12,429 bases of DNA from Candidatus Pacearchaeota archaeon (GCA_016186375.1 JACPLS010000003.1:1-12429); one strand, 5' to 3'. Counted from the first letter of the stretch, positions 1 to 4,850 are shown. Translations and numbers: made by a program. The notes: a model not told the origin generated them from the sequence alone.

Positions 1-106
1 AAATGCCTTCTTCGAGCTCGTCAAATATACAGGAGGAAGGATCTCCGAGTGTTATCTCTAAAATATCTGCTTCTTTATCATAATATAAGGTAATATTTTT
101 TTTCAT
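1..106 (-). CDS. DUF2283 family protein, 3' part outside window
   Basis: The ATG is at 106-104 and the frame stays open to the window edge, giving 35 visible residues. They begin MKKNITLYYDKEADILEITL, the YxDxEADxLxI start typical of DUF2283, a small beta-rich family often encoded next to toxins and probably the antitoxin of the pair. The start codon overlaps the stop of the upstream toxin-like gene in an ATGA arrangement, so the two are surely co-transcribed and translationally coupled. The C-terminal half cannot be seen. Two more DUF2283 genes, one broken, follow within 1 kb. The family call is good; antitoxin function is inferred from context. Confidence 0.8.
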   Translation of the reverse strand, partial: MKKNITLYYDKEADILEITLGDPSSCIFDELEEGI

Positions 107-408
107 GGTTTTCTATTGATCTTTCTAGTAAGAAAGGCAGTTGTAACAAAACCTTCTCCGTTTAAATATTTAACTCCTACTAATAAATATGCCTTTTCAT
201 TTTTGATATAAGTGTAATAATTCGCTTTTGTGTTATCAAGAGAATGTAATATAATAAAAGCTGGAGCTTTCAGTGTTTCTTTTATTTCCTCGAAGTAGTT
301 AGCCATGTATGGATGTTGCGAATTCGGTGAAGTGATGTGCGTCCAGCGTTCTTTTGTAAGATGAACTTTTCTGCCTGTTTTGTCGATTATTTCGAAAACA
401 TAATCCAT
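103..408 (-). CDS. PBECR-like putative RNase toxin, partner of DUF2283
   Basis: This 101-aa protein has the layout of the small PBECR nuclease-like domains (phage Barnase/EndoU/ColicinE5-D/RelE-like fold). It has an N-terminal strand (YVFEIIDKTGRKV), a conserved helix with W22 and H24 (LTKERWTHI), H32-P33, then strands rich in Tyr and Lys ending in FVTTAFLT. Members of this group are proposed RNases, and H24, H32 and the Thr/Tyr residues are plausible active-site candidates. The ATG at 408 lies 26 nt after a TATA-like box at 428-439, so the mRNA is probably leaderless. The stop overlaps the DUF2283 start by 4 nt. Toxin first and antitoxin second is the same order as in the DUF4258/DUF2283 operon nearby. 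The family assignment is from recall and moderate in confidence. Confidence 0.6.
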   Translation of the reverse strand: MDYVFEIIDKTGRKVHLTKERWTHITSPNSQHPYMANYFEEIKETLKAPAFIILHSLDNTKANYYTYIKNEKAYLLVGVKYLNGEGFVTTAFLTRKINRKP

Positions 409-427
409 TGTGTCTGAAGAAGATCGC

Positions 428-439
428 GTAATTTATATC
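428..439 (-). promoter_or_regulatory. TATA/BRE promoter of the PBECR-like/DUF2283 operon
   Basis: Read on the minus strand, CAGAAAGATATAAATTAC gives a purine-rich BRE followed by a TATA box. Its centre is about 26 nt before the ATG at 408, predicting a leaderless transcript. It directly abuts repeat A1. Confidence 0.6.
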
Positions 440-440
440 T

Positions 441-503
441 TTCTGTTTGCACGAACGGCGATTCGCGCCTCTTGACAGTAAGGTAATTATTTTTTGAGAG
501 AAT
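441..503. repeat. Family A promoter-upstream repeat, copy A1
   Basis: The copy contains the core GGCGATTCGCGCC (GGCG/CGCC stem), followed on the plus strand by GACAGTAAGGTAATTATTTT. This matches copy A4 in order and spacing (GACAATTAGGCTATTATTTT). It sits immediately upstream of the promoter at 428-439. Confidence 0.65.
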
Positions 504-552
504 ACGCACTATGAAATTAAACCAACTAGAGATCTCATACCTACTAAGAATA

Positions 553-794
553 TTATGCTGTTGTAAGAGAAGAGAAATTAATTTCAAATGGAAGGTTTAA
601 CTTTAGATCTTGAAGGGATTTTGTTCGTTTCTTGAAACTTGCTATCCCTATGCCAACGACTTCTCCTGTTGATTCTTTTCTGAAGAGAGTGATATCTTCT
701 TCTATTTCTTCCCATATGTAGGACTAGAATTTTCTATATAAATTTCTAAATAATCCCCTTCTTCATCATAATAGATACTCATTTTTCCTTTCAT
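553..794 (-). pseudogene. DUF2283 gene broken by a one-base frameshift
   Basis: From ATG 794 the frame reads MKGKMSIYYDEEGDYLEIYI and continues for about 28 residues, then hits TAG at 704-702. Restoring one G in the GGG run at 711-713 reopens a frame that runs through EEIEEDITLFRKESTGEVVG and then VGIGIASFKKRTK, ending at TAA 555-553. The restored product of about 80 aa is a full-length DUF2283 protein, with both the N-terminal YYDEEGDYLEI motif and the C-terminal strand/FKKR segment. It lies 9 nt after the intact DUF2283 gene, as a third gene of the DUF4258 operon. It has no toxin of its own downstream. Either it is a decaying antitoxin or the missing G is an assembly error in a short G-run; the sequence cannot decide. 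Confidence 0.8.
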
Positions 795-803
795 TGTATA
801 GGT

Positions 804-1010
804 CTAATGGGCAGAAAGACTCTCTATGTTTATATTTTGCGGTATTTTTTGAAAACGTTTTGAAACAAACAAAAGTTCGATTCCAATAACATTACCCTCT
901 TCATCAATATCGAGAATTGTATTTCTGTCTATCTCTTTACACTTGCTAAACTTCTTGTCTGATAGTTGGACATATATTGCGTCGGCATCTTTGTCATATG
1001 TAATTTTCAT
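804..1010 (-). CDS. DUF2283 family protein, putative antitoxin
   Basis: This 68-aa protein is a textbook DUF2283 domain over its full length. It starts MKITYDKDADAIYVQLSD and has the second half TILDIDEEGNVIGIELLFVSKR. The family is small, beta-rich and usually found beside DUF4258 or similar toxin-like proteins. The ATG overlaps the stop of the DUF4258 gene upstream by 4 nt (ATGA), so translation of the pair is coupled. The frameshifted DUF2283 paralogue follows after 9 nt. The family call is strong. The antitoxin role is inferred from gene pairing. Confidence 0.88.
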   Translation of the reverse strand: MKITYDKDADAIYVQLSDKKFSKCKEIDRNTILDIDEEGNVIGIELLFVSKRFQKIPQNINIESLSAH

Positions 1011-1216
1011 ATTGGATAGAGTGTAATGACTTTTATATAGTTTTCTCTTATAAAAACTACATGGAGTGTAAATCTGCCAAGGCTTTTCTGAACATAATAA
1101 ATACCGTCAATTTTTTCTGTTTTTTCAGGATATTTTATTGTGTTGATAACTTCATCTTCTGAAATATTCCTCTTTTTCATCCTTTCTCGTGCATGATCTG
1201 TAAATTCAATATGCAT
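1007..1216 (-). CDS. DUF4258 family protein, putative toxin
   Basis: The 69-aa sequence matches the DUF4258 pattern: FTDHARERMKKRNISEDEV near the N-terminus (His8, Arg10, then the RxIxxDEV helix), then a YVQKSLGRFTLHVVFIRE strand pair and an ending in VITLYPI. DUF4258 proteins resemble RelE/BrnT-type small RNase folds and are commonly paired with DUF2283. The ATG at 1216 lies about 26 nt after the TATA-like box at 1236-1247, fitting a leaderless start. It is the first gene of a three-gene unit with two DUF2283 genes, the second broken. The RNase function is inferred from fold and context. Confidence 0.85.
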   Translation of the reverse strand: MHIEFTDHARERMKKRNISEDEVINTIKYPEKTEKIDGIYYVQKSLGRFTLHVVFIRENYIKVITLYPI

Positions 1217-1235
1217 TATTTTGACATGATGAATT

Positions 1236-1247
1236 AGAATTTAATAC
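1236..1247. promoter_or_regulatory. Promoter between divergent DUF4258 and wHTH genes
   Basis: GAATTTAATACT on the plus strand reads AGTATTAAATTC on the minus strand, so it can serve as a TATA box in either direction. On the minus strand a BRE-like ATAGAAAG precedes it and the ATG at 1216 is about 26 nt away. On the plus strand it would start RNA near 1268, with the winged-helix ATG at 1285. Confidence 0.55.
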
Positions 1248-1280
1248 TTTCTATTTGCGCGCGGTCGGCGCTCAAAGTGC
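1247..1280. repeat. Family A repeat, truncated copy A2
   Basis: TTTGCGCGCGGTCGGCGCTC matches the left arm and core of A4 (TGGCGCGGTCGGCGCTTC), then diverges into AAAGTGCG. It keeps only the promoter-proximal half of the family and lies between the divergent promoters of the DUF4258 and winged-helix genes. Confidence 0.6.
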
Positions 1281-1284
1281 GTTG

Positions 1285-1605
1285 ATGGAAAATAGTGTAT
1301 TTGTTGAAGTATTTGGAAATAGTCCTATGATTAAGGTACTTGATTTCTTAATTTCTTTCGCTGAATTTGACTATCCATTAACTGAAATCGCAAAAAACGC
1401 TGGCGTGAGTTATTCCACATTACAGACGTTTTGGGATAAGTTGGTTAGAAATAACATTGTCATTAAAACGCGACGTGTTGGAAAATCAAACCTTTACAAG
1501 CTCAATACAAAGAATCCTGCTGTACAGGAATTGATAAAGCTAGACTGGAAACTGACAATAAATGCGGATAAAGAGATTGCAATAGGATATAGAGAGTGTA
1601 CTTAA
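1285..1605 (+). CDS. Small winged-helix transcription regulator
   Basis: This protein of about 106 aa starts MENSVFVEVFGNSPMIKVLD. It has an evident winged helix: a helix FLISFAEFDYPLTEIAKNAG, a recognition helix SYSTLQTFWDKLVRNN, then the wing IVIKTRRVGKSNLYKLN. Proteins of this kind are common single-domain regulators in DPANN archaea. The ATG at 1285 is chosen over an upstream TTG at 1255, because the TTG lies inside repeat A2 and would translate repeat sequence. It is the only plus-strand gene in the toxin-antitoxin island and is divergent from the DUF4258/DUF2283 operon, so it is a natural candidate to regulate it. Its target is not shown by the sequence. Confidence 0.8.
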   Translation: MENSVFVEVFGNSPMIKVLDFLISFAEFDYPLTEIAKNAGVSYSTLQTFWDKLVRNNIVIKTRRVGKSNLYKLNTKNPAVQELIKLDWKLTINADKEIAIGYRECT

Positions 1606-1608
1606 AAC

Positions 1609-1625
1609 ACTGAAAGTTTTTGGCG
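1609..1625. repeat. Family B 17-nt dyad, copy B1
   Basis: ACTGAAAGTTTTTGGCG lies just after the stop of the winged-helix gene and 10 nt from the 3' end of the convergent zinc-finger gene. It differs from the consensus at three positions. Unlike B2 and B3 it is not upstream of a promoter, so it may be a module boundary mark or, with its T5 run, part of a transcript end. Confidence 0.55.
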
Positions 1626-1634
1626 CCCTGAAAA

Positions 1635-1856
1635 TTAGTGATCTAAGGTAGAATAAGGCAATTTTCCCTTAAATCTCTTAAATTCCTGCTGAAAATGTTT
1701 TCTACATAAGTAACTCCAACCTCTCTTTTTGAATTTCCTTTTGAGAAGCATTGGATAAACTTCTCTATATGCTTTATTTGTGCAAATTCCTCCATAATCA
1801 CAAACATTCACTCGTTTTCCATTTAGTGTTTTTGTTAACAGAGATATTCTTTTCAT
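1635..1856 (-). CDS. Small zinc-finger-like protein in MazF operon
   Basis: This 73-aa basic protein carries a possible zinc site made of Cys19 and Cys25 (VCDYGGIC) and Cys51 and His54 (LCRKH). The two halves are separated by a Lys/Arg-rich stretch (LLKRKFKKRGWSY). The ATG lies one base after the stop of the MazF-like gene, so it is the third gene of that operon. Small Zn proteins of this sort may bind nucleic acid, but no named family is recognised. It may be an accessory to the toxin-antitoxin pair or a passenger. The start is unambiguous; the function is unknown. Confidence 0.7.
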   Translation of the reverse strand: MKRISLLTKTLNGKRVNVCDYGGICTNKAYREVYPMLLKRKFKKRGWSYLCRKHFQQEFKRFKGKLPYSTLDH

Positions 1857-1857
1857 G

Positions 1858-2187
1858 TTAGTTTAAGATAAGATGCAGTTTTTCATCTATTTCTTTCCTT
1901 GTTTTACCATCTTTTACATAGCCTATTTTCTTTTCAATAACCTTCTTATTTAGTGTGGCAATTATATCAAAATATATATACGAATCAAACCTAATATCTC
2001 CTTCCGAATGCTCTTTCTTAAGAGGTACTTCATATTTAGAAAAGCTATGTCTTTTTGTAGTTATTTGACAAACAATAATATTTTCTCCTTCTAACTCTTT
2101 TATAACGAGAGCTGGACGTTTTTTTGCTTCTGTTAAATCTGTAAATGGAAACAAAGCCAAAACTATATCGTATTTTCTAAAATTCAT
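1858..2187 (-). CDS. mazF: MazF/PemK-type endoribonuclease toxin
   Basis: This 109-aa protein has the MazF/PemK fold signature. An N-terminal strand and conserved loop (YDIVLALFPFTDLTEAKKRPALVI) includes the Arg24-Pro25 motif near the catalytic site, followed by the IVCQITTK strand and a C-terminal helix (RKEIDEKLHLIL). The family cleaves mRNA at short sequence motifs and is held inactive by its antitoxin. The length is normal. The ATG overlaps the antitoxin stop by 4 nt (ATGA). An oddity is that residues 79-86 (LNKKVIEK) are encoded by a 23-nt stretch also found exactly in the antitoxin gene. Confidence 0.88.
   Translation of the reverse strand: MNFRKYDIVLALFPFTDLTEAKKRPALVIKELEGENIIVCQITTKRHSFSKYEVPLKKEHSEGDIRFDSYIYFDIIATLNKKVIEKKIGYVKDGKTRKEIDEKLHLILN
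1930..1952. repeat. 23-nt exact direct repeat, toxin copy
   Basis: The 23 nt at 1930-1952 in the MazF-like gene are identical to 2445-2467 in its antitoxin gene. Both copies are read in the same frame as LNKKVIEK. Confidence 0.75.
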
Positions 2188-2492
2188 TGTAAATAAGCGA
2201 ACGCGACCTCGTCCTCTTTAGAATTCCAAGACTCTGCAAAGGCGGATTCGGACATTTTCATATTTTCCGAGATTAATTCGTCGTACTCGTTATCCCATAA
2301 TTCTTTCATCTTAGATTTCTGAATTTCATGTAAAAACTGATCATATTGCTTTTTTCTTTGTTTTTTTATATCGGTAAATAACCTAGCCATTTTTTCAAGT
2401 ATTTCATTATATGTCTGTTTCGGATACTCTTTTGCTTCCTTAATCTTTTCAATAACCTTCTTATTTAAAAGAATGGTTGATTCTTCCGCCAT
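2184..2492 (-). CDS. Antitoxin partner of MazF-like toxin
   Basis: This 102-aa protein has an N-terminal segment, STILLNKKVIEKIKEAKEYPKQTYNEILEKM, that looks like a ribbon-helix-helix-type DNA-binding region. A charged helical middle follows, and then a tail typical of archaeal MazF partners (KELWDNEYDELISE, then AFAESWNSKEDEVAFAYL), with Trp and acidic residues that would dock on the toxin. It is the first gene of the operon. The ATG at 2492 lies about 24 nt after a strong TATA box, so it is probably leaderless. The antitoxin probably autoregulates the promoter, where dyad B2 is an obvious operator candidate. Confidence 0.8.
   Translation of the reverse strand: MAEESTILLNKKVIEKIKEAKEYPKQTYNEILEKMARLFTDIKKQRKKQYDQFLHEIQKSKMKELWDNEYDELISENMKMSESAFAESWNSKEDEVAFAYLQ
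2445..2467. repeat. 23-nt exact direct repeat, antitoxin copy
   Basis: This is the second copy of the repeat at 1930-1952. It falls in the putative DNA-binding segment of the antitoxin (residues 9-16), whereas the toxin copy falls near that protein's C-terminus. Confidence 0.75.
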
Positions 2493-2510
2493 ATATAATG
2501 AACTATATAT

Positions 2511-2521
2511 CTATATATAAA
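2511..2521 (-). promoter_or_regulatory. TATA box of the MazF operon
   Basis: The minus strand reads TTTATATATAG, a near-ideal archaeal TATA box preceded by the A-rich BRE-like AACAAAACA. Its centre is about 24 nt before ATG 2492. Dyad B2 starts 20 nt further upstream. Confidence 0.75.
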
Positions 2522-2540
2522 TGTTTTGTTTTTCTATTGT

Positions 2541-2557
2541 GCTGAAAGTTTTTGGAG
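2541..2557. repeat. Family B dyad, copy B2, operator candidate
   Basis: GCTGAAAGTTTTTGGAG lies 20 nt upstream of the TATA box at 2511-2521. Copy B3 has exactly the same spacing to the AbrB/PIN promoter, which suggests a bound regulator or a transplanted promoter block. Confidence 0.65.
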
Positions 2558-2569
2558 ATGAGAGGAAGA

Positions 2570-2980
2570 TTAGGTAGAAAGAGAATCGCTCTGTTTTTTT
2601 TGTTTGAGTCTTTCCGCAGACTTATGAACATAATAAGCTAATGGGCTTCCTAATCTCATTTTCTCTGCTTTTCTCATAATATCTGGAAAAGCGCAAGTGA
2701 AATCTTTATCTATGAAAGGTAAACTCTCTTCTTTTCTAAAAGACGAGTGTTCTTCTATTAGTCTAAGATATCTTCTCATTGCCCATAAACTGTTTAAATA
2801 AATAGAGCAATTTTTCTCAAAAAAATCTTGTCCGAGACTATATAGTGATGGTCCTAATAAATTTGTTAGATCTGTATAACTATTCATCCCTCCAAGCCCT
2901 ATGGAATATTTTTCTGCTACTGATGACGCTCTCTTCTTTAGCATTTCTCTAATTCTTTCATATCTTTCGAGAGTTATCAT
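2570..2980 (-). CDS. Uncharacterised helical protein
   Basis: I do not recognise this protein of about 136 aa. It is mostly helical. A basic N-terminus (MITLERYERIREMLKKRASSVAEKY) is followed by a Gly/Ser/Leu-rich middle (IGLGGMNSYTDLTNLLG), two Cys-containing segments, and a Lys/Gln-rich C-terminus (SAERLKQKKQSDS). The open frame runs back to a TTG at 3025, with an ATG at 2992. I prefer ATG 2980 because it lies about 26 nt after the TATA-like box at 3001-3011, as in neighbouring leaderless genes. It has no obvious partner gene, no signal peptide and no clear catalytic motif. It sits between a terminator and dyad B2, so it is probably a single-gene unit. Confidence 0.6.
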   Translation of the reverse strand: MITLERYERIREMLKKRASSVAEKYSIGLGGMNSYTDLTNLLGPSLYSLGQDFFEKNCSIYLNSLWAMRRYLRLIEEHSSFRKEESLPFIDKDFTCAFPDIMRKAEKMRLGSPLAYYVHKSAERLKQKKQSDSLST

Positions 2981-3000
2981 AAAAGCCCGCATAGAAAAGA

Positions 3001-3011
3001 GTATATAATCC
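3001..3011 (-). promoter_or_regulatory. TATA promoter of the 136-aa gene
   Basis: The minus strand reads GAAAGGATTATATAC, a BRE plus TATA arrangement centred about 26 nt before ATG 2980. If used, it excludes the longer TTG start at 3025. Confidence 0.55.
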
Positions 3012-3053
3012 TTTCTATTCCTCAAAAATTAATTAAAATTTTTAGAAAACGGC

Positions 3054-3097
3054 AAAAAAAACGAACTTTTAGAGTGAAAAGGGGGTTGAAAAGTTCG
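3054..3097 (-). terminator. Hairpin plus U-tract terminator
   Basis: On the minus strand CGAACTTTT (3097-3089) pairs perfectly with AAAAGTTCG (3070-3062) across an 18-nt loop. Eight T follow (3061-3054). It lies directly after the gene ending at 3124, so it should end that transcript. A second, alternative hairpin (GTTCGGCTAAG/CTTATGCGAAC, 3093-3118, 9 of 11 paired) shares the GTTCG arm and could compete with it. Confidence 0.7.
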
Positions 3098-3123
3098 GCT
3101 AAGAAAGCTTATGCGAACTGAAC

Positions 3124-3435
3124 TTATTCTCCCTTTTCTTGAAGAATATTCTCCAATTGAGACACTATTGCTTGTTTTCTTAATCTTCCATCATCTGAAT
3201 AGTCTCCTCCAATAATATCATATCTTGTTATAGTTCCTGCTCCCTTCATTACCTGTTTTCTCTTTACTATAACTATTCCTGGAGGAACTTCATATATGTT
3301 GATTCCATCATCTTCTAAATTATAATTTTGTGGAATAGTAACTTCTCCACCTTCAAATCTTTTTACAAATTCTTGAATAAACTCTTCTGCTCTTGAAGCC
3401 CTATTAATATTTATGTAAAAAAAACTATTTGCCAT
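3124..3435 (-). CDS. Uncharacterised small protein
   Basis: This 103-aa protein is not recognised. It appears alpha/beta: a strand ANSFFYINI, a helix RAEEFIQEFVKRFEGG, then beta-strands with a VPPGIVIVKRKQVM hairpin and TRYDIIGGDYSDDG, closing with a helix QAIVSQLENILQEKG. The ATG at 3435 lies about 25 nt after a TATA-like box that abuts repeat A3. The unit is ended by the hairpin at 3054-3097, so it is a one-gene transcript. Its position inside a toxin-antitoxin island with the same promoter repeat suggests an accessory or solitary toxin/antitoxin-like gene, but no motif supports a specific role. Confidence 0.65.
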   Translation of the reverse strand: MANSFFYININRASRAEEFIQEFVKRFEGGEVTIPQNYNLEDDGINIYEVPPGIVIVKRKQVMKGAGTITRYDIIGGDYSDDGRLRKQAIVSQLENILQEKGE

Positions 3436-3453
3436 AAAATTTTCTATTTTTTT

Positions 3454-3465
3454 ACTTTTTAACTC
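3454..3465 (-). promoter_or_regulatory. BRE/TATA promoter of the 103-aa gene
   Basis: The minus strand reads ACCGAAAGAGTTAAAAAGT: a BRE-like CCGAAA then an imperfect TATA box, about 25 nt before ATG 3435. The CCGAAAGA block is shared with repeat A4's promoter. Confidence 0.5.
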
Positions 3466-3546
3466 TTTCGGTTTCGCGCATTTCGGCGCTTCGCACCTCC
3501 TTTTAATGAGGCTAATATTTTATTGAGGGGATTAAAACGAACTATC
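3464..3546. repeat. Family A repeat, long copy A3
   Basis: It matches A4 over its whole length: CTTTCGG, then the core CGGCGCTTCGCACCTCC, then a GGCTAATATTTTATTGAG block (A4: GGCTATTATTTTACTGAG), ending in TTAAAACGAACTAT. One core pair (GGCGC/GCACC) is disrupted. It fills the space between the PIN gene's 3' end and the next promoter. Confidence 0.75.
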
Positions 3547-3557
3547 ACAAGATCGCC

Positions 3558-3935
3558 TTACTTCACAAACTTCACACCATCGAAATCCTTAAATTGCTCG
3601 TCTCCTGTAAGAAAATGAACTTGATATTTCCTTGCGAGAACATAACCAATGCAATCGATATATGAAAGCTTTCGGGTATGATGTTTGTGCCTAAAAGTTG
3701 TTGCTTGTTTGATTGTTTCGTCGTCAATCTCAACACAAAATTCCTTAAATCTCTCAAATGCTCTATCTGCTTCTTCTTTTCCATAAATCCTTAAGAGGAT
3801 ATAATGCAGTTCCATGAGTTGGAGTTTTGTTGTGATAATACTTACGTCGGTAGAGTATTCTTGATAATTTGGGTTCTGATGAAGAACTTCATATAAAGCA
3901 TAGGTATCAAAGAAAAAACTCTTGTCTAATCCCAT
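3558..3935 (-). CDS. vapC: PIN-domain ribonuclease toxin (VapC-like)
   Basis: This 125-aa protein is a complete PIN domain with the expected acidic residues for metal-dependent RNA cleavage. Asp10 is in FFFDTYAL, Glu42 in LMELHYIL, Asp94 in SYIDCIGYVLA and Asp112 in FLTGDEQF. VapC toxins usually cut tRNA or rRNA and are neutralised by the protein encoded just upstream. The start codon lies 10 nt inside the AbrB gene, so translation is coupled. The last active-site residue, Asp112, keeps the family's TGDxxF context, and nothing suggests inactivation. Repeat A3 begins about 12 nt after the stop. Confidence 0.9.
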   Translation of the reverse strand: MGLDKSFFFDTYALYEVLHQNPNYQEYSTDVSIITTKLQLMELHYILLRIYGKEEADRAFERFKEFCVEIDDETIKQATTFRHKHHTRKLSYIDCIGYVLARKYQVHFLTGDEQFKDFDGVKFVK

Positions 3936-4138
3936 CCCTCTCGTGCCATGTCTTTCGCCTCCTGACCGGACATTTTCCTCTTTTTAATCATGCCAAAGAC
4001 ATCTGAAAGGTCTGCTTTCTTAACTATTTCGATAAGAATCTTATCATTTTCTTTCATGTTCTTTTGTTCGACGAGAATACTCGGCACAATCACAGCCATT
4101 GAATTTCCCCATCTCTTGAGTTTTACTTCAACTGCCAT
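3926..4138 (-). CDS. vapB: AbrB/SpoVT-type antitoxin (VapB-like)
   Basis: This 70-aa protein has the swapped-hairpin AbrB DNA-binding domain (VKLKRWGNSMAVIVPSILVEQ, then NDKILIEIVKK). A toxin-binding tail follows (DVFGMIKKRKMSGQEAKDMAREGWD), with the Trp/acidic end typical of VapB partners. The ATG at 4138 lies 26 nt after a TATA box, so the mRNA is probably leaderless. The gene overlaps vapC by 10 nt. AbrB-type antitoxins normally repress their own promoter. Dyad B3 upstream of the TATA box is a candidate site, although B2 precedes an unrelated antitoxin. Confidence 0.88.
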   Translation of the reverse strand: MAVEVKLKRWGNSMAVIVPSILVEQKNMKENDKILIEIVKKADLSDVFGMIKKRKMSGQEAKDMAREGWD

Positions 4139-4158
4139 GTCTATACAGAAGTATCATT

Positions 4159-4169
4159 GATATATAAAC
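4159..4169 (-). promoter_or_regulatory. TATA box of the AbrB/PIN operon
   Basis: The minus strand reads GTTTATATATC after the BRE-like ACCGAAAT. Its centre is 26 nt before ATG 4138. Dyad B3 begins 20 nt upstream, the same distance as at the MazF operon. Confidence 0.75.
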
Positions 4170-4188
4170 ATTTCGGTTGCTCTTGTAT

Positions 4189-4205
4189 GCTGAAAGTTTT
4201 TAGCG
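4189..4205. repeat. Family B dyad, copy B3, operator candidate
   Basis: GCTGAAAGTTTTTAGCG is an imperfect palindrome (GCT-AAA against TTT-AGC). It is the best copy of the family and lies between the RelE gene's 3' end and the AbrB/PIN promoter. Confidence 0.65.
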
Positions 4206-4223
4206 AAGGGAAAAATATTAAGC

Positions 4224-4490
4224 TTATTCTGTTTTATATTTTTTATAAATGTTTTTTCTATGGCCTAACGTTCTAATTAATAATATCTTTTCTTTTTCAA
4301 TCAAATCAACAAGAATTCTATAATCTCCTACTCTTATTTTATCAACGGGCATTTCAGATAATCCCTCTATAAAGTGCTTTGGATTTTCTATTACCTGATC
4401 TAGCTTCTTTAATATTCTATCAATAATATTTTGAGGTAATTTATCTAAATCTTCGAGAGCTATTTTTGACCATTTTAGCAAATATGTCAT
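4224..4490 (-). CDS. relE: RelE/ParE-superfamily toxin
   Basis: This 88-aa protein has the RelE layout. An N-terminal strand (YLLKWSKIALEDLDKLP) is followed by a helix (DRILKKLDQVIENP), then the core sheet KIRVGDYRILVDLIEKEKILLIRTLGHRKNIYKKY. The RVGDYRIL strand and the basic tail (HRKNIYKKY) are the hallmark RelE segments. RelE toxins cut mRNA on the ribosome. The conserved Arg and Lys in GDYR and HRKN are likely important for RNA binding. The ATG overlaps the antitoxin stop by 4 nt. Length and motifs look intact. Confidence 0.9.
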   Translation of the reverse strand: MTYLLKWSKIALEDLDKLPQNIIDRILKKLDQVIENPKHFIEGLSEMPVDKIRVGDYRILVDLIEKEKILLIRTLGHRKNIYKKYKTE

Positions 4491-4726
4491 TTTTTTCTGC
4501 TAAGTGTTCTTTTTTTTACTTCTTCGTGACCGATATATTCTGATTCCGGAGTTTGTCTTGCTTTTTCAAGTTTTGCCTTAAACTCATCTGTCATTTCCCC
4601 TTCGTCGTCTTCCTTTATGGTTAAATCTTTGTGCTTTTCTATATAAATTCCTTTTGATTTTAAGATATTTTCTAAGGCAATTAAACGATGATAAACGTCT
4701 TCTAATGATTTTTGTACTTGTTCCAT
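4487..4726 (-). CDS. Antitoxin partner of RelE-like toxin
   Basis: This 79-aa protein has an N-terminal helix (VQKSLEDVYHRLIALENILKSKG) that could form a coiled coil. An acidic, probably disordered C-terminal half follows (IKEDDEGEMTDEFKAKLEKA) and would wrap the toxin. There is no clear DNA-binding domain, so it may not bind DNA itself. Its position before RelE, the 4-nt overlap and its size support the antitoxin role. The ATG at 4726 lies 26 nt after a TATA-like box that directly follows repeat A4. Confidence 0.78.
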   Translation of the reverse strand: MEQVQKSLEDVYHRLIALENILKSKGIYIEKHKDLTIKEDDEGEMTDEFKAKLEKARQTPESEYIGHEEVKKRTLSRKK

Positions 4727-4747
4727 AGCAAGACATATGATTATGAG

Positions 4748-4756
4748 TTAATAATT
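4748..4756 (-). promoter_or_regulatory. BRE/TATA promoter of the RelE operon
   Basis: The minus strand reads CCGAAAGAATTATTAA: BRE-like CCGAAA then AATTATTAA, centred 26 nt before ATG 4726. It directly abuts the hairpin of repeat A4. Confidence 0.6.
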
Positions 4757-4850
4757 CTTTCGGTCTGGCGCGGTCGGCGCTTCGCGCCTCCAGACAATTA
4801 GGCTATTATTTTACTGAGAAGGTGGATTTTAAAGTTAAAACGAACTATTA
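4755..4850. repeat. Family A repeat, reference copy A4
   Basis: This is the fullest copy, about 96 nt. A perfect inner hairpin GGCGC-TTC-GCGCC (4776-4788) lies inside an outer TCTGG/CCAGA stem (4764-4768 with 4790-4794). It is followed by GGCTATTATTTTACTGAGAA and ends in TTAAAACGAACTATT. It is far more GC-rich than the surrounding DNA. Confidence 0.75.

Noticed and set aside
387..587. 66-aa open frame on the minus strand over repeat A1
   Set aside because: It overlaps the PBECR-like gene, spans the repeat and promoter of that gene, and its product has no recognisable domain.
441..4850. Integron cassettes with attC sites at family A or B repeats
   Set aside because: No integrase is present, the GTTRRRY/RYYYAAC core-site pattern is not found, and the A repeats lie next to promoters rather than as one recombination site per cassette end. 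Their possible role as boundaries is kept as a weaker idea.
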